Positions 47,601 through 59,240 of a stretch of 64,000 nucleotides of DNA are shown here, in pieces. The notes beneath the pieces are model-generated. The model was given only the letters and a program-made list of their open reading frames with translations. It had not been told where the DNA came from and made no database searches. The position numbers and the translations under genes are program-made. Positions within the stretch are counted from its first letter, which is position 1, and the number at the start of each line of letters is the position of its first letter. The stretch lies in contig MU277780.1 in the NCBI GenBank assembly GCA_022385805.1, positions 1 through 64,000 on the forward strand, given 5' to 3'. Source of the DNA: Pilatotrama ljubarskyi. Its lineage: Eukaryota > Basidiomycota > Agaricomycetes > Polyporales > Polyporaceae.

Positions 47601-48491
47601 TGCGCGAACCAGGCGTGTTCGCTGACCTGCTCGCGGAATGCGATACGTCGAGCAGTGTTGTCCGGGAGATCGAGAAGGATGTGTGCAGGACGATGCCACT
47701 GAACATATTCTTCGGTCGGACTGGTGCTGGTGTAGAGAAGCTACGCCGGGTTCTCATCGCGTACAGCAGGTCAGTTTCGGAGCTCTGTCCATGGCAGTGA
47801 TCGCTGAGCTTTCTCCAGGCGTAATCCAGCCGTCGGGTATTGCCAGGGCATGAATCTCATCACGTCGACATTACTCCTCGTACACGCTGACGAGGAAGAG
47901 GCATTCTGGGTTCTGGCTGCTATCATCGAGCGCATTCTTCCTGAGGACTTCTTCTCCCCGTCTCTGCTGAGCTCTCGAGCCTGTCCCCTGGTGCTCCTCG
48001 ACTATGTCCAAGATTTGATGCCGAAGCTATCCGGCCATCTCACAGACCTGGGCATCGATCTTGGTGCTATTTGCTTCTCCTGGTTCCTCTCGCTCTTCAC
48101 CGACTGTCTTCCAGTGGAGGTACGTGGATTACACGCGCTGGTAAGCGCGACGCTGACGTGCTACTTAGACTCTGTTCCGTGTATGGGATGTCTTCATGGT
48201 TGACGGCGTTGATGTCCTCTTCCGCATCGCATTCGCTATCCTTCGTACCAACGAGCAGGAACTGATGCGCTGCTCATCTATCCCGGCTGTATACGTCGCC
48301 TTGGAAAGCCTGCCAAACCGCATGTGGGAAGCGGATAGACTCCTCCAGGTACGTGTTCCCTCGCATGTCGTCGCGATATGTATTCATGTTTCTCGCAGGC
48401 AGAGGCGGACCTTCGAAGCACGATCGTGCATGCCGATATAGTGAAGCGACGCGACGCGCACATTGCACGCCTGCGCGAATGCATGACCTAG
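44603..48491 (+). CDS. TBC-domain Rab GTPase-activating protein, large
   Basis: Predicted GAP for a Rab GTPase in vesicle traffic. Exons 44603-44835, 44886-45366, 45419-47769, 47819-48119, 48169-48348 and 48399-48491 give 1212 residues with no frame conflict. Residues 1-900 are mostly Ser/Pro/Thr-rich with a coiled coil (LEENRRALLEKEAARRERVN). The TBC domain fills the C-terminal third: FDRLVRNGIPLAYRAKAWLE, NPAVGYCQGMNLI, FFSPSLLSSR, DLGAICFSWFLSLFTDCLP and VWDVFMVDG. The arginine finger motif is RNGIPLAYRAKAW; the glutamine finger is YCQGM. The start ATG follows the first exon with good composition; an ATG further upstream in frame at 44384 is less likely. Confidence 0.93.
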
Positions 48492-49308
48492 ACTTACACT
48501 ACTAGATACTAATTCAAACTGTGCATATGTACGTGTCACAAGGGGACATTTGACTGATGTTGAGGATTTCGCAGCACGGAGGATGTACTGTATAGCGCAA
48601 GCCCTCAAAATCTAGCAACTTTAATCTGTATAGGCGTCGGGCAACAGTTCGCATAGTCCCTTGAAGTCCTGAGGTTCGGGTCAACATTCGGACGAGTATA
48701 CTGCTAACAGGCTCTGCTGTCCTCTGATATGCCTCTGAGTTTACTAACTACAGACGCCTCCGAGTCAGTCCCTCTTGGATGCCCTGCTCGTGCCGATGAT
48801 AATCTGCACCAAGTGCTCTAGACGCCATGGATACCCACTGACTTGGCGATGCGGCGATGTTCTGGTTGCCGCGTGACGGACGTATCGCGGATGTGGGCAC
48901 TGGCCTGCGATGTCGTATCCTCTTCAGCTTCGCGCAGCGATGTCGAGCTCAATCGCTGATTCATCTTTGAGCGTCATTGGTAAGTGCAAGGTACTCCGCA
49001 TCAAGTGTCCGAGTCTGTCGTTGATTCTCCTTCTGCCATGGACAGACTGTCTAATCACTTGTGTGCTGGATTCTGCAGGCCATTGAATGGCCTGTTAATG
49101 CCGGCATCCCGGCACGGAAGTGAAGAGTCGTTCTCTCCATCAGTTCGCGTTGACCAACCATCTATGATACAACCACCCGTCTGTTCGTAGCTTCGATTTC
49201 CTTCTTCCACATCAATTTGCGAGACATTCAGCTTCCACATATACGTCTTAGGCTGGGTGTACCATGCGGTCGCCCACCTTCATCTGCATCGCAAACTCAC
49301 CTCCACAC
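48492..49308. other. intergenic, nothing recognised
   Basis: About 800 bases between the TBC gene and the DUF6534 gene, on the same strand. No conserved frame is seen. Confidence 0.45.
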
Positions 49309-51496
49309 ATGGCCATGGAAGTTCCAGCAGCCCCTCCCCTACCCAAACTCGATGACACGTTTGGTGCTTTCCTCATCGGAACCCTTGTGGCAGTAATGTA
49401 CGCGATTGTGTACCATCCCGGCGAGTTGTGATAACCTGACTTCCAGGCTGTATGGAGTGACGGTCCACCAAACGTATCAGTACGTTCGAACCTACCCAGA
49501 GGATCCCCGCGCAAATAGGCTCTTGGTACGCCTCCATCTACCCGTATGAAGCACTAAATGCATATTTTGCGTCATACAGGTTACTGCCTTGTTGTAGGTA
49601 TCGCCTCTTGGCTGCGAAAGACAGAGCGCTCATGCTGCGCGCGACCTAGCGTCTTGGAGACCTTCCATATTATGCTATGCTCTCATGTTTGGTAAGAGAC
49701 CAGCGTGAGTGCCTCTGTCCCATAACCGACGTGATTTCCTGCTGGGACAGTTACTTCTATCTCGTGAGCAACTACAACAATCCGAGAGCCCTATTGAGAG
49801 GCACCTGGTCAGTAGATCCCAAGCCTCTGTGCGTGTACGAGATGTGATTGGTACTCCGATGATTACAGGTCGATCGATGTGAGTGCACCGACTGTGTCTC
49901 AAGGGTTTGAGCGAAGAGCTCAACACAACGCGAGTAGCTTCTGACGCTTATATCTGTGAGACGTTGCTCTCCCGTGGCATGAGTACCTAGTTGATCATAT
50001 TGACGCACCATTTGCCAGGGTGTGATCATCATTCTGAGCCAAAGGTCAGAGCGAGCGGAAGTATGTATGATTCCCTCTGGACTCTACCTCACATCCGGTT
50101 TGTTTCTACAGTTACTTCGCACGTCGTGTATACCTGAGTACGTCCAACGCTCGATTTTATTGTGCTTGCTCTCACCATGCTCGCAATTAGTCGGCGGAGG
50201 TGTCTTCCGGTTGTTAGTGCTGCTCGCAGTACGTAAACCGCTGATCGCTGTGGTGCTGCTGCAAACAGTTCCTAATACTACACTCAGTCCCTCCTGCTGA
50301 TAGGAGAGCTGGGTATGCATTCTCTTCATAGGTTTTGGCTTGATCTCTGATGACGGCACCTGGAAATCTCCAGGATTCTTTACTGGTGAGTCTATGCTGT
50401 CCCTGCACTGACCGAGGTGTTCTAATGTGACCGCCAGCTGCAACCATACAAGCGTAGAGATTATCCCTCCTTTGTCGCTGAGAGAAAGCTCACCGTCTTC
50501 ATCAGCTTCGCGTTCCCTGTTTTTACTCACTTCCAAAAGTCTACGGTGCGCTTTGCAAGGTCCTCTCTCGCTTAGGCCCATGCTGATGGTCCCGTAGTGG
50601 CTCATCTCTGCGGGAGCGGCTATGGCTGCGGCTGCAGACACCCTCCTAGCTAGCGTACTCGTTGTGGTGCTGCAACGTAACGCAACGGGAATGAAGCGGT
50701 ATGTGCCTCAGATCTCTGTCATGAGCCTTACCAGACCGTCCTACCTCTCCGTCAGCCTGGGCACGGTCGTCGAAATCTTGATTCTTTATGCTATTAGCAC
50801 TGGTACGTAGCCGCACCGATGATTTTGCCAACCCGCCAGTAACATTTGCACCAGGGTTGTTAACGAGGTACTCCTACGACTGTGTCGTATCGGGGTACTA
50901 TCTTACCGTGACCGATACACAGCTTGGTCAACCTGCTATTCTTGATCTTCGTAAGCCCTCCTGCCTGTCACCTCCACTACAGTCAGGGCTCACATCGTGC
51001 TGTACGGCAGTCTCTTTTGTACTGTAGCAATCTCATCTACACGGCGTTCGGAATCGTCTGTACCAAACGTAAGCCATTCCAATCCAAAACCGAACTTAAA
51101 CTGATTTCTTGACGCTTACTCTCAGTGTACGCCAACTCGCTCCTCGCCGCGTGAGTGCTGACGTCACCTTGCCGTGCATGCGGTATATTCTGACAATCTT
51201 GCAGTCTGAATGCTCGAAAATACCTCGCGGAACGGGCGATAGGTCCAATGCCCTGCAACACATCGATAGATTTGCGCGCCTCAACTCGAGTGCTTGCAAT
51301 CTCGATGGTTCAACCGAGTCCAACCTTTACGCTTCAAGAGCGACTACAATATCGCGAGGTAAGTCAATCACCGCATGGGACCGCGGTTCGTACTCAGACA
51401 CTTATATCTCCATACCAGGCGCCTCTAGCATCTCCTCTGTCTCCAACACCCATCCGGACGAGCAGCGCGCATCCTAGCCAGGCGCCAGAGGTTTGA
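49309..51496 (+). CDS. DUF6534-type multi-pass membrane protein (Agaricomycete family)
   Basis: Seven-helix-like fungal membrane protein of unknown role. Clear exons: 49309-49397, 49447-49525, 49580-49593, 49650-49691, 49751-49807, 49869-49878, 50019-50044, 50112-50137, then 50598-50698, 50756-50802, 50855-50867, 50923-50950, 51011-51068, 51126-51150 and 51205-51496. It begins MAMEVPAAPPLPKLDDTFGA. Family-like segments are TFHIMLCSHVCYFYLVSNYN, GTWSID, YFARRVYL, STWLISAGAAMAAAADTLLA, ILILYAISTGLLTSLVNLLF and TKLYANSLLAALNARKYLAE. The middle (50191-50546) has coding pieces, but their joins are ambiguous. The tail after the last helix is Ser/Thr/Pro-rich and cytoplasmic-like. Many exons are under 30 bases. 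The family is confident from the end regions; the middle model is not. Confidence 0.75.
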
Positions 51497-52841
51497 CATA
51501 TGTGCTCTCGTACTGCTACAGCTCCCGCAGGTCCGCGGAGCCACGGACTTGATGATCTATCGTGTACCCAAATTGCATCAAACATTGACTCGAGACATGG
51601 CCTGATATCTGTGCTGTTTATCCGGAGATGAACAGCGAGGAATGCTAGTAGATTCCAAAGACGGGGCTACTTAGTCCTCAGTAATTAGTACGCGGCATCA
51701 ACGCGATTGGTGTATACAGGCTCGTCTCCCTGCTGTCGGCACCTCATGATCATGCTCGAGCTCCTTCCGGGATATATACAGAATCCCGTAGACGGACGGA
51801 CGGAGGTGTGGGAGCAAGCAGTGCTTCAAGTTGCTTGTTGTCTCGATTAGGCAGCTGTAGTATTCGAGAGAGCGTCGTATCCAGCCCCATCTCTCTCGCA
51901 CGCGCGTTACACCCTAACTCGGAGCCTGGATGATGGTGAGACTGTCGAAGGCTGACCTGGCCATCGATACTAGGCAGAAGCTTGCTTGTGCGTCCCGCTT
52001 CAAGTTGAGCGAGGATGTGTTCAAGCGCCCGGGGACTCGGATTCGATCCAGAACTTGAAGTGGGAGCTCGTAAAAACTGGATATCAGCTAAGTATCTCCG
52101 AAAAACAGCTCGTGCACCATACGGATCACGTATTAGTCCGTCAATTTTTAAGAGAATTGGTGCACACCTAATATCAGGCAGCGGAGCACAGGTCTCCTTC
52201 GGACCGGTCACCGGAGCGCCGGCGGCAAGGCCTTCGCGATTTATATAACGCCAGCGCCTGCTCCTCAGCGCGACCATCCACGGTCGCATAAATTAGACCG
52301 TCCGTGCTGCAGAAAGACCGTAAGAACTTGAAGCGACTCGGTATAATAACTGAAATATTGTGGCTAACACTCAGGAATGAGCAGGAGCGACACACGGCGA
52401 ATCACGGCGATTTCCCCACTACATCTGGCTCTATACTAGAATCGCTTTTGTTCGAGTTGGCCTAGCGGATATTAGCCTGCGCCAGCTTGGCTTTGACCGT
52501 CATCCACCGCCCTGCCTGTTGAGCCGCGACAGCCATACGTGCTACGTCAGCCCACAATCCTGACAGTGACTCCGGACTCCGGCTCTATTGATCACTCGAT
52601 CCGTCCAATTGACAGCGACCAAGCGGCGGTCTAGCATACACCCATATCGGTGAGTGCGAGCTCGGAAAACATATTGTGCGACACTAGTGACTCACGGAAA
52701 ATCCCGTTGGCTTCATGCCGAACTTGGTGACCTGCTTGGCCCCCGGCGCTTGCACGCACATTTCCTTTGTTCATCTTAGCCACCACCACCACCACCAGAC
52801 CAACCTCCTCCTGCGTCCAGAGCAAAGCGCAACAATATAAG
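51497..52841. other. intergenic, promoter side of the FunK1 gene
   Basis: About 1.3 kb with no gene recognised. The last 100 bases are Cys/Ala/Thr-rich in composition (CCACCA repeats), typical of a leader. A 26-base element near 51842 recurs at 57184 (listed separately). Confidence 0.45.
51842..51867 (+). repeat. 26-base direct repeat, copy 1
   Basis: The two copies share ctcgattaggca, a 4-base variable spacer, and tagtattcga, in the same orientation, 23 of 26 bases identical by eye. They lie on either side of the FunK1 gene. They may be fragments of a dispersed element. Confidence 0.5.
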
Positions 52842-55742
52842 ATGTCGAACTCAATACGCTCGTACTGCGGCTCGATCTATTACTCGAGCGACTCAGGTAT
52901 GCCGATCCCAGCTAGTCCTCGTAGGAACAAGGGCGTATGCCCTCCGGCTAATACCCGCGACGAAGTCAGAGGCGAAAGCAAGGCCGTGAAGGATGGCTGG
53001 GAGAGCGAAGTCGAGGGCCGCATCTTGCAGTACCCAGATACTACCGACGAATTCATCGAGGATCTCCTCCCCACTTCCACGCCTTTCACCCCTACCGACA
53101 ACGTACACGATGCGTTCAATACCTACGACCCTCAGAAAGGGAAGGAGGTCGAAGGCTACAAGGGCCTGGTGCGTTGACTAGGCTCTCAGGACGTGCCGCG
53201 CGACACTGACCCTCCCGAAGTTGTGCGGCCTACGCACGCTTGTCAAGGGCTTCGAGAAAGACAAGAAGCTCTCATTCGTCGACACTCACGCGATCCGCAT
53301 GCACTTCCCCTTCGACTCATTCAAGGACCAACACCACTACACTTACCCCGACATCTCCGTATCGTTTCCGGGGCAACCACTTTCGCCGACGACCTGGCAC
53401 GGGATCTCGATGGTCATCGAGGTCAAGAGCGACGCATCGGACGACCCATTCCCGAGGAGCGGTTTGAAAAACACGTCGACTGTCGTGCAACTCGCCAAGA
53501 ACGCTAGGAGCCTGCTGCTGGCTCATGGCTTCCTCTCCGCCTTCACTATCGGCGTCTACGGCAACATCGTCCGTCTCTCCCGCTTCGATCGCTCGTGCGC
53601 GATTGTCTCGCCACCCATAGACCTCAAGGACGCCGACGGGCCGCGACTGCTGCAAAAGTTCCTTTGGCACTTCTCTCATCCCGTCGTCGGCGAAACCGTC
53701 GTCGGCTGCGATCCGACAGTGGCTAAGCTCGATGTGGCCGACCAAGAGTGGGTCAGGGCACAACTCGAACAGGGGAACGCGAAAGACTGGGAGAAGCACG
53801 TGCGCGAGCTCGACAAGGCACGCCGAGTGGAGGTTTACGACCAGAAGACGGGGAAGTCTGTGCCCTACATCCTGTACCACCTCGTCGACGTCAACGGACG
53901 TCTCTTCTCTCGGGCGACGACGGTGTGGCGCGCACTGAAGGATACGCGTATCTCGGCGAACGGGCAACTAGTCGACGATCCTACGTGCACGAGGCCGGCG
54001 AAACCCCAGATCGTCAAGGAAGCGTGGCGTCAACTGGCTCGTCGGAGCGAAGCTGAGATCCACGAGCGCATAGAAGAGAAGATCCCTCGGGAGGAGCGGT
54101 TCGGGCTTCCGACGATGGTGTGCGGGGGAGACGTGGGCTCCCGAGAGCTCTGCTGGTGGGAAGAGACCCGGCGGCGGCGGACGACTGATACAGACGACCC
54201 CCGCTCCCAGTCCAAATCGGACACCGCTCTGCCGTCGTCATCCTCGTCGTCTGGCGACCCTCCGGAGTCGAGCATGCTCGGCATTCCATCGGAGGACTTC
54301 CCTCTTCCTTATCCGCAACAGCAGACGTACTCTTGGAGGCTGCTTTATAGTGATGACTATGCTTATCTGGAGCGGAGTCATATGCGGATCGTCGTCGATG
54401 ATGTCGGCCGACCATTAACGCAGTTTCACTGTGCCCGAGAACTGGTGCAAGCGATACGCGATGCCATTGTCGGTGTGTATTCAACGTTGTTCACTTCTGG
54501 GGCACAACTCACCACCAAGGTCGGCTTGTAGGACATCGACAGGCACGGGAGAAGGCCCAAGTTCTGCATCGGGATGTCAGCATTGGCAATATACTCATAG
54601 TCGACGAGGTGAATGAGAAGGGCTTCTGCGGCTTCTTACACGACTACGACTACAGTTCGATTGAATCCGACGAGGACGAGGGTTATGCAAGCAGTTCTTC
54701 GGCGTCTCCCCTACAGACCGCGGAAAATGCAAACTCGAGTCACAAGGAGCGTACGGTAAGCGGCGTCTTTATCCTGATCTCTCCATATCCGCTGATAGTA
54801 AACTGCAATGGTTTGTGCCAGGGAACGTACTACTTTATGGCGTTCGAAATACTCCGCGGAGTCACGTCCGGTCCTACAGTGCATCATATCCACCACGATC
54901 TCGAGTCCTTCTACTGGGTCCTCCTTTGGGTCGTTCTCCGACACACGAAACATGACCATCCCAAGGGTCAACATGCCTGCACACAGGTCTTCAAGTTCGG
55001 CGACGACAGCGAGAGCTCAGCGATGAAGCGGGACTGGATCGTCGATCAAGCTCGTGCTCCGCTTGGGATAGCGGACAACGAACCCCTCTCGACGTTGCTA
55101 GCAGACCTCTCGGACATCGTTGGCGATAACTTCCCACAGTGGAAGCGTGAGCCCCTATACCTCACTTACGACCGCATGCTCGAGAAGTTTGATACCGCTC
55201 TCGCGAAGGAGAGCTGGCCTGAGAACGACTTCGTCCGCTGCGAGCTCCTCGATCCCCGGACCGTGTCGCAAGTTGGGAGGCAGCCAACTGGGAGTACCTG
55301 TCTTTCCGGAGCTCGCCCCGAGTCGAGCGGGAGCCGAGCTCTCGCTATCGCTGGTCCTTCGATTCATTCGTCTGGCGGATTCCGCTCAGCACCCGGTGGC
55401 CTTGTGCGGGAAACATCAACCGCACGAGCATCCGCCATTCCGGCCGAGGCCCGTGCTTTGACCTCCACTGGCTCCGGCAGGTCGTCCTCCAAGCGCCCCC
55501 GGCTCCCAGACTTTGTCCGCCTTCCGAATACAGGCTCAGGCTCAACCAAGCGCTTCAAGTCGAGCGGCGACATGGGTCCTCCTGCACTGCCCGCCATTCG
55601 ATCGCGTCCAGGAAGAGCCCGGAGCAGCGGGCAGGTGTTTGCTTCTCGGCCGAGTCGAGAGCGTGAACTGGTCCTACCTACCAGGTCGAGCGAGAGGATC
55701 CGGGCGGCGGCCGAGAAGAGAGCGACCTCTCGAAGTGGTTAG
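52842..55742 (+). CDS. FunK1-type fungal protein kinase
   Basis: Member of the Agaricomycete-expanded FunK1 kinase family; substrates are unknown. Exons 52842-53168, 53221-54472, 54532-54755 and 54822-55742 give 907 residues. The N-terminal half (LSFVDTHAIRMHFPFDSFKD, MVIEVKSD, LLLAHGFLSAFTIGVYGNIV) is the usual FunK1 extension. The kinase part has the catalytic loop VLHRDVSIGNILIVDEVNEK, DYDYS where DFG would sit, GTYYFMAFEIL (activation/APE region) and HHDLESFYWVLLWVVLRH. The third exon carries an acidic insert. The C-terminal 180 residues are Arg/Ser/Pro-rich. Reading is clean throughout. Confidence 0.93.
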
Positions 55743-58429
55743 ATTTGGATACTCTACAACATGCACGTTCTACACGCGATACCTCCTCCCCTCTTCCATC
55801 CCTTCCTCATCCACCTCTCCGCGGACTACATATGATACGCTGTTTCATAGTAACTTATACCTGCTGTGCTTCGCTACGTTCTTGTATTTGTTCTCTGCTT
55901 TGTCTCACTTGCTTTCCACCCGATGGGTTTCTATCCTCCCCGCCGGCCGCGTCGACTGCACCGCACATCGCCGTCCGCAACCCCTCGAGACCCAAAATAC
56001 GTAGAGTCAGTTTCCCTTGGTTCATCTACTCAGCAGTCTGTGTGCATCAACGCTATGAGACTAGTATTTGCCCGTGCCTTCGCCCCGGGCGAGGTCTGAT
56101 GGTTGCCTGCGGGTTCGAGTCGAAAGAGATATTATACTTTGACGCGCAGACACTACATTCAGTGGTGGTAGCAAGTCTACAAGCCGGCGTCACTGGCCAT
56201 GATCTTGATGTCTACTAGCGACTGGCGTTGCGGAGCTCATTGGCGAAAACGGGGCAGTCAAGAAATGCGATAGAAGGCTCCCGCCGTATGTGCCCCGCAT
56301 ATGTACAAGGAGCCATCCGCTGGTGATGGTAATCCGTAGAGACACATGCACTGTACCCCTGGCATGTGTGTTCTCACAATTCGAGATCATGATGTAGGCT
56401 TCGAAACGCATATATCATGTTGGCTGATGAACTCTAACTATGAGAGCGGGCGGTTGGAGCTCAGGCTTGATTCAAACAGAGTAATCTATTGCAGAGGGAA
56501 GTCCTGGTGGCATACCTATAGCGGATGGACAGATTAAGGCCCATGCTTCTCGACTTCTGGGCCCGTTGAGAGCCGACCGGCACCAGACCTGCTCACAGGA
56601 TGTGTACGGGCAACGCAGAACAACATCACAATCAACAGCGCCAGCGAGACGCTACCATGACTAGGGTTCGCGTTCGCTGTCCAGGTCTTGCTCGTGGTGC
56701 CTCCGTGCTTGACTTCTATCTGCCCAAAGCCAGTCTACATCTATCACTGTGGACCTCGTCACTGTGTGAGTTACTACGATCCCGGAATTGGTCCTCCCGT
56801 TCCAGTGCTTTGGACTAGAGATCCTACTATATAGTCCGCTTCCCGGGCCATTGAAGTCGCTGAAGGCTGCGAAATCTTGCCTCGCTCATCTTGTTCCAGT
56901 AATGGATTTTACTGCAGCAAGAGGAGGGCGCCCTTCCCTCGGTAGTACTACTCGTAGTACGTTGCACCTGTCGGAACTCTCGGAGGTGATGTAATGGGAC
57001 TGCCAAAGGCTTTCTATCCTGGTGAGTACTGCATACCCAAGGCCGTCCCCTCACTCCCCTGGCGAGTGGCCGTGCATAGTGAGCGAGTATCAAGGCGGCA
57101 GTCCAGGGCCAGGGATAACAGGCGCTACGCAAGAGGTGTCGATTCAGTGTCGATTCAATTTCGTGTCGATCATCGGGAAACCCCTCGATTAGGCAAGTAT
57201 AGTATTCGAGGAGCGCCAGCGAGCCCCGCCGGCGGTGAGGTCTCCTTGTTCTCACTGCTGAATACGCCGCGAGACTGTCAAAACGGAGCATATTTCCTTC
57301 CTAAATTGTGCTGAAGTGTGAGCCTAGCGTCCCCTGAGGCTGGGAGTACAGTATATTGAATTTCGAAGTCAGAAAAGTGCCGGTGGGGTGGCAGTTACAT
57401 GCCAGTGCTCGGCGCACAAGTGTCTACAGGCTATTATATAGGGCAATGTGTCTACTCATTCAGTATATCGGTGCACTATCTACGTCAGGATGCGGCAACT
57501 TGGAGCATTGCAGGCATTGGCAAAAGCGCTTATTGCGCCCAAGGGTTTCCAGCGCTTACATGTCCGGTCCTGATTTGGAAGCACTACCAAACTCTTGCAA
57601 GGGGCGCGACAGCACAGAATCGTTTGCGTGCAGCTACAAAGCAACGATGTCTACATGAGAATTGCGAGTGCTTGGAACCATGTACAATGCACGATGGTCG
57701 CGGCGGGGCGAGCGCGCGGTTTGGTCGAATGCCAACCGAGCGGCGAGCCAGGCTGCCGTCGACATCCAGTAAGTAGACATTGATTCTACTTCAGTACAAA
57801 ATCACGGTGGAGCAAACCCATAATATAGATCTTCAACGTCGTCTCTTACGCTTCGAGGGCCCTCTCCATCCCCAATAGACCGAGCCATGCCACGCGTCGG
57901 CGGTATCACGATCTTGAGGGTCGCTCCATCAGGAAAAAGCATTTCCTACGGAGAGTTTGCAGGTGGCTATGCAGCCTCTGTAGTCCGCGTAGCCAATACA
58001 GCAGATATGTGGTACCCTGTAGCCCCCGTAAATCCTGCAAAGTTTTCAGAGCACAGATCTACCCCATTTTTGTATAAGTGGGATCTCTACATGCAGTACA
58101 ACAACACATACAGTCTGAGAGAGTGTATGAAACACCTGCAAAAGGACGAGCCAATTTAGACGCCCGCATGGGCCATCGGAATGGTGAGGAAGGCCTTATC
58201 GGAAGGCATCGGGAACGAGCACCTGGAAGGGTTGAGATCGCCACGTCAACGTCTCCTCCCTCTCTCACTTTTGCAATTGACATCTCTCTTGGGGTCGCCA
58301 CTTCACCTCGACGCCCTCGGCTATGGCTCCCGCTGAACATGTGCGTGTTCCTGCTCTCCTTGCCCTTGCCGTTCTCTCCTGTGTGCCCCTCTCAGTTGCC
58401 CTCTCCGATTCTCACTTGTGCACCAAGTC
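55743..58429. other. intergenic, nothing recognised
   Basis: About 2.7 kb. Frames on both strands are short; the minus-strand frame at 56827-57291 has no domain. It may hold remnants of dispersed elements (see the 26-base repeat). Confidence 0.4.
57184..57209 (+). repeat. 26-base direct repeat, copy 2
   Basis: Second copy of the element near 51842, same orientation. The pair brackets the FunK1 gene at a distance of about 5.3 kb. Similarity outside the 26 bases is weak by eye. Confidence 0.5.
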
Positions 58430-59240
58430 ATCACACCTTCGCCCTCGCCCTCGCCCTCACTAACGCCTTCGCTCTCGCTCTTGCCCTCGTTGCTCCTGCT
58501 GTCGTCACCCAGCTCTCGCTCTCGCTCTCGTCGCCCGTCGCTCTCGCTCTCGATGCTTGTCACTCTCGCTCTCATCGCCCGTCGCTCTCGCTCTCGTCGC
58601 CCGTCGCTCTCGCTCTCGTCATCCGTCGCTCTCACTCTCGTCATCCGTCGCTCCCGCTCTCGTCGCCCGTTGCTCCCGCTCTCGTCGCCCGTTGCTCCCG
58701 CTCTCGTCGCCCGTTGCTCCCGCTCTCGTCGCCCGTTGCTCCCGCTCTCGTCGCCTGTTGCTCCCGCTCTCGTCGCCCGTTGCTCCCGCTCTCGTCGCCC
58801 GTTGCTCCCGCTCTCGTCGCCCGTTGCTCCCGCTCTCGAGGCTCGCCGCTCTCGCCCTCGCTTTCGTCGTCCTCGCCCTCGCTTTCGTCGCCCGTCGCCC
58901 TCGCTTTCGTCGCCCCTCGTCCTCCTCGCTCTCGCCCTTGTCCTCTTTTCTCTCGCACTCACGCTCATCGCCTTCACTCTCGTCGCCCGTCGCCCTTGTT
59001 GCCCATCACCCTTATCCTCTTCGCCCTCGCTCTCGTCGCCCGTCGCCCTCGCTCTCGTCGCCCGTCGCCCTCGCTCTCGTTGCCCATCGCCCTTGTCCTC
59101 TCCACCCTCGCTCTCGTCGCCTATCACTCTCGCCCTCATCCTTGTCACCCCCATCCTCGCTTCCGTCCTTGTCGTCCTCGTTCTTGCACTCGCCCTTGCT
59201 CTTGCTCTTGTTGCCCTTACCCTTGCACTGGTGCTTGCCA
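58430..59240 (+). repeat. pyrimidine-rich minisatellite, 22-bp core unit
   Basis: A C/T-rich tract built from variants of ctctcgtcgcccg. Between about 58640 and 58840 the unit ttgctcccgctctcgtcgcccg (22 bases) repeats about nine times with one or two changes. The flanks are more diverged. Because 22 is not a multiple of three and the unit has no stop, all three plus frames (and minus frames) stay open for over 250 codons. These frames are therefore not evidence for a protein. Confidence 0.92.

Noticed and set aside
45532..47757. Long minus-strand open frames opposite the TBC gene
   Set aside because: They are antisense shadows; the plus strand has a complete TBC domain with consistent exons.
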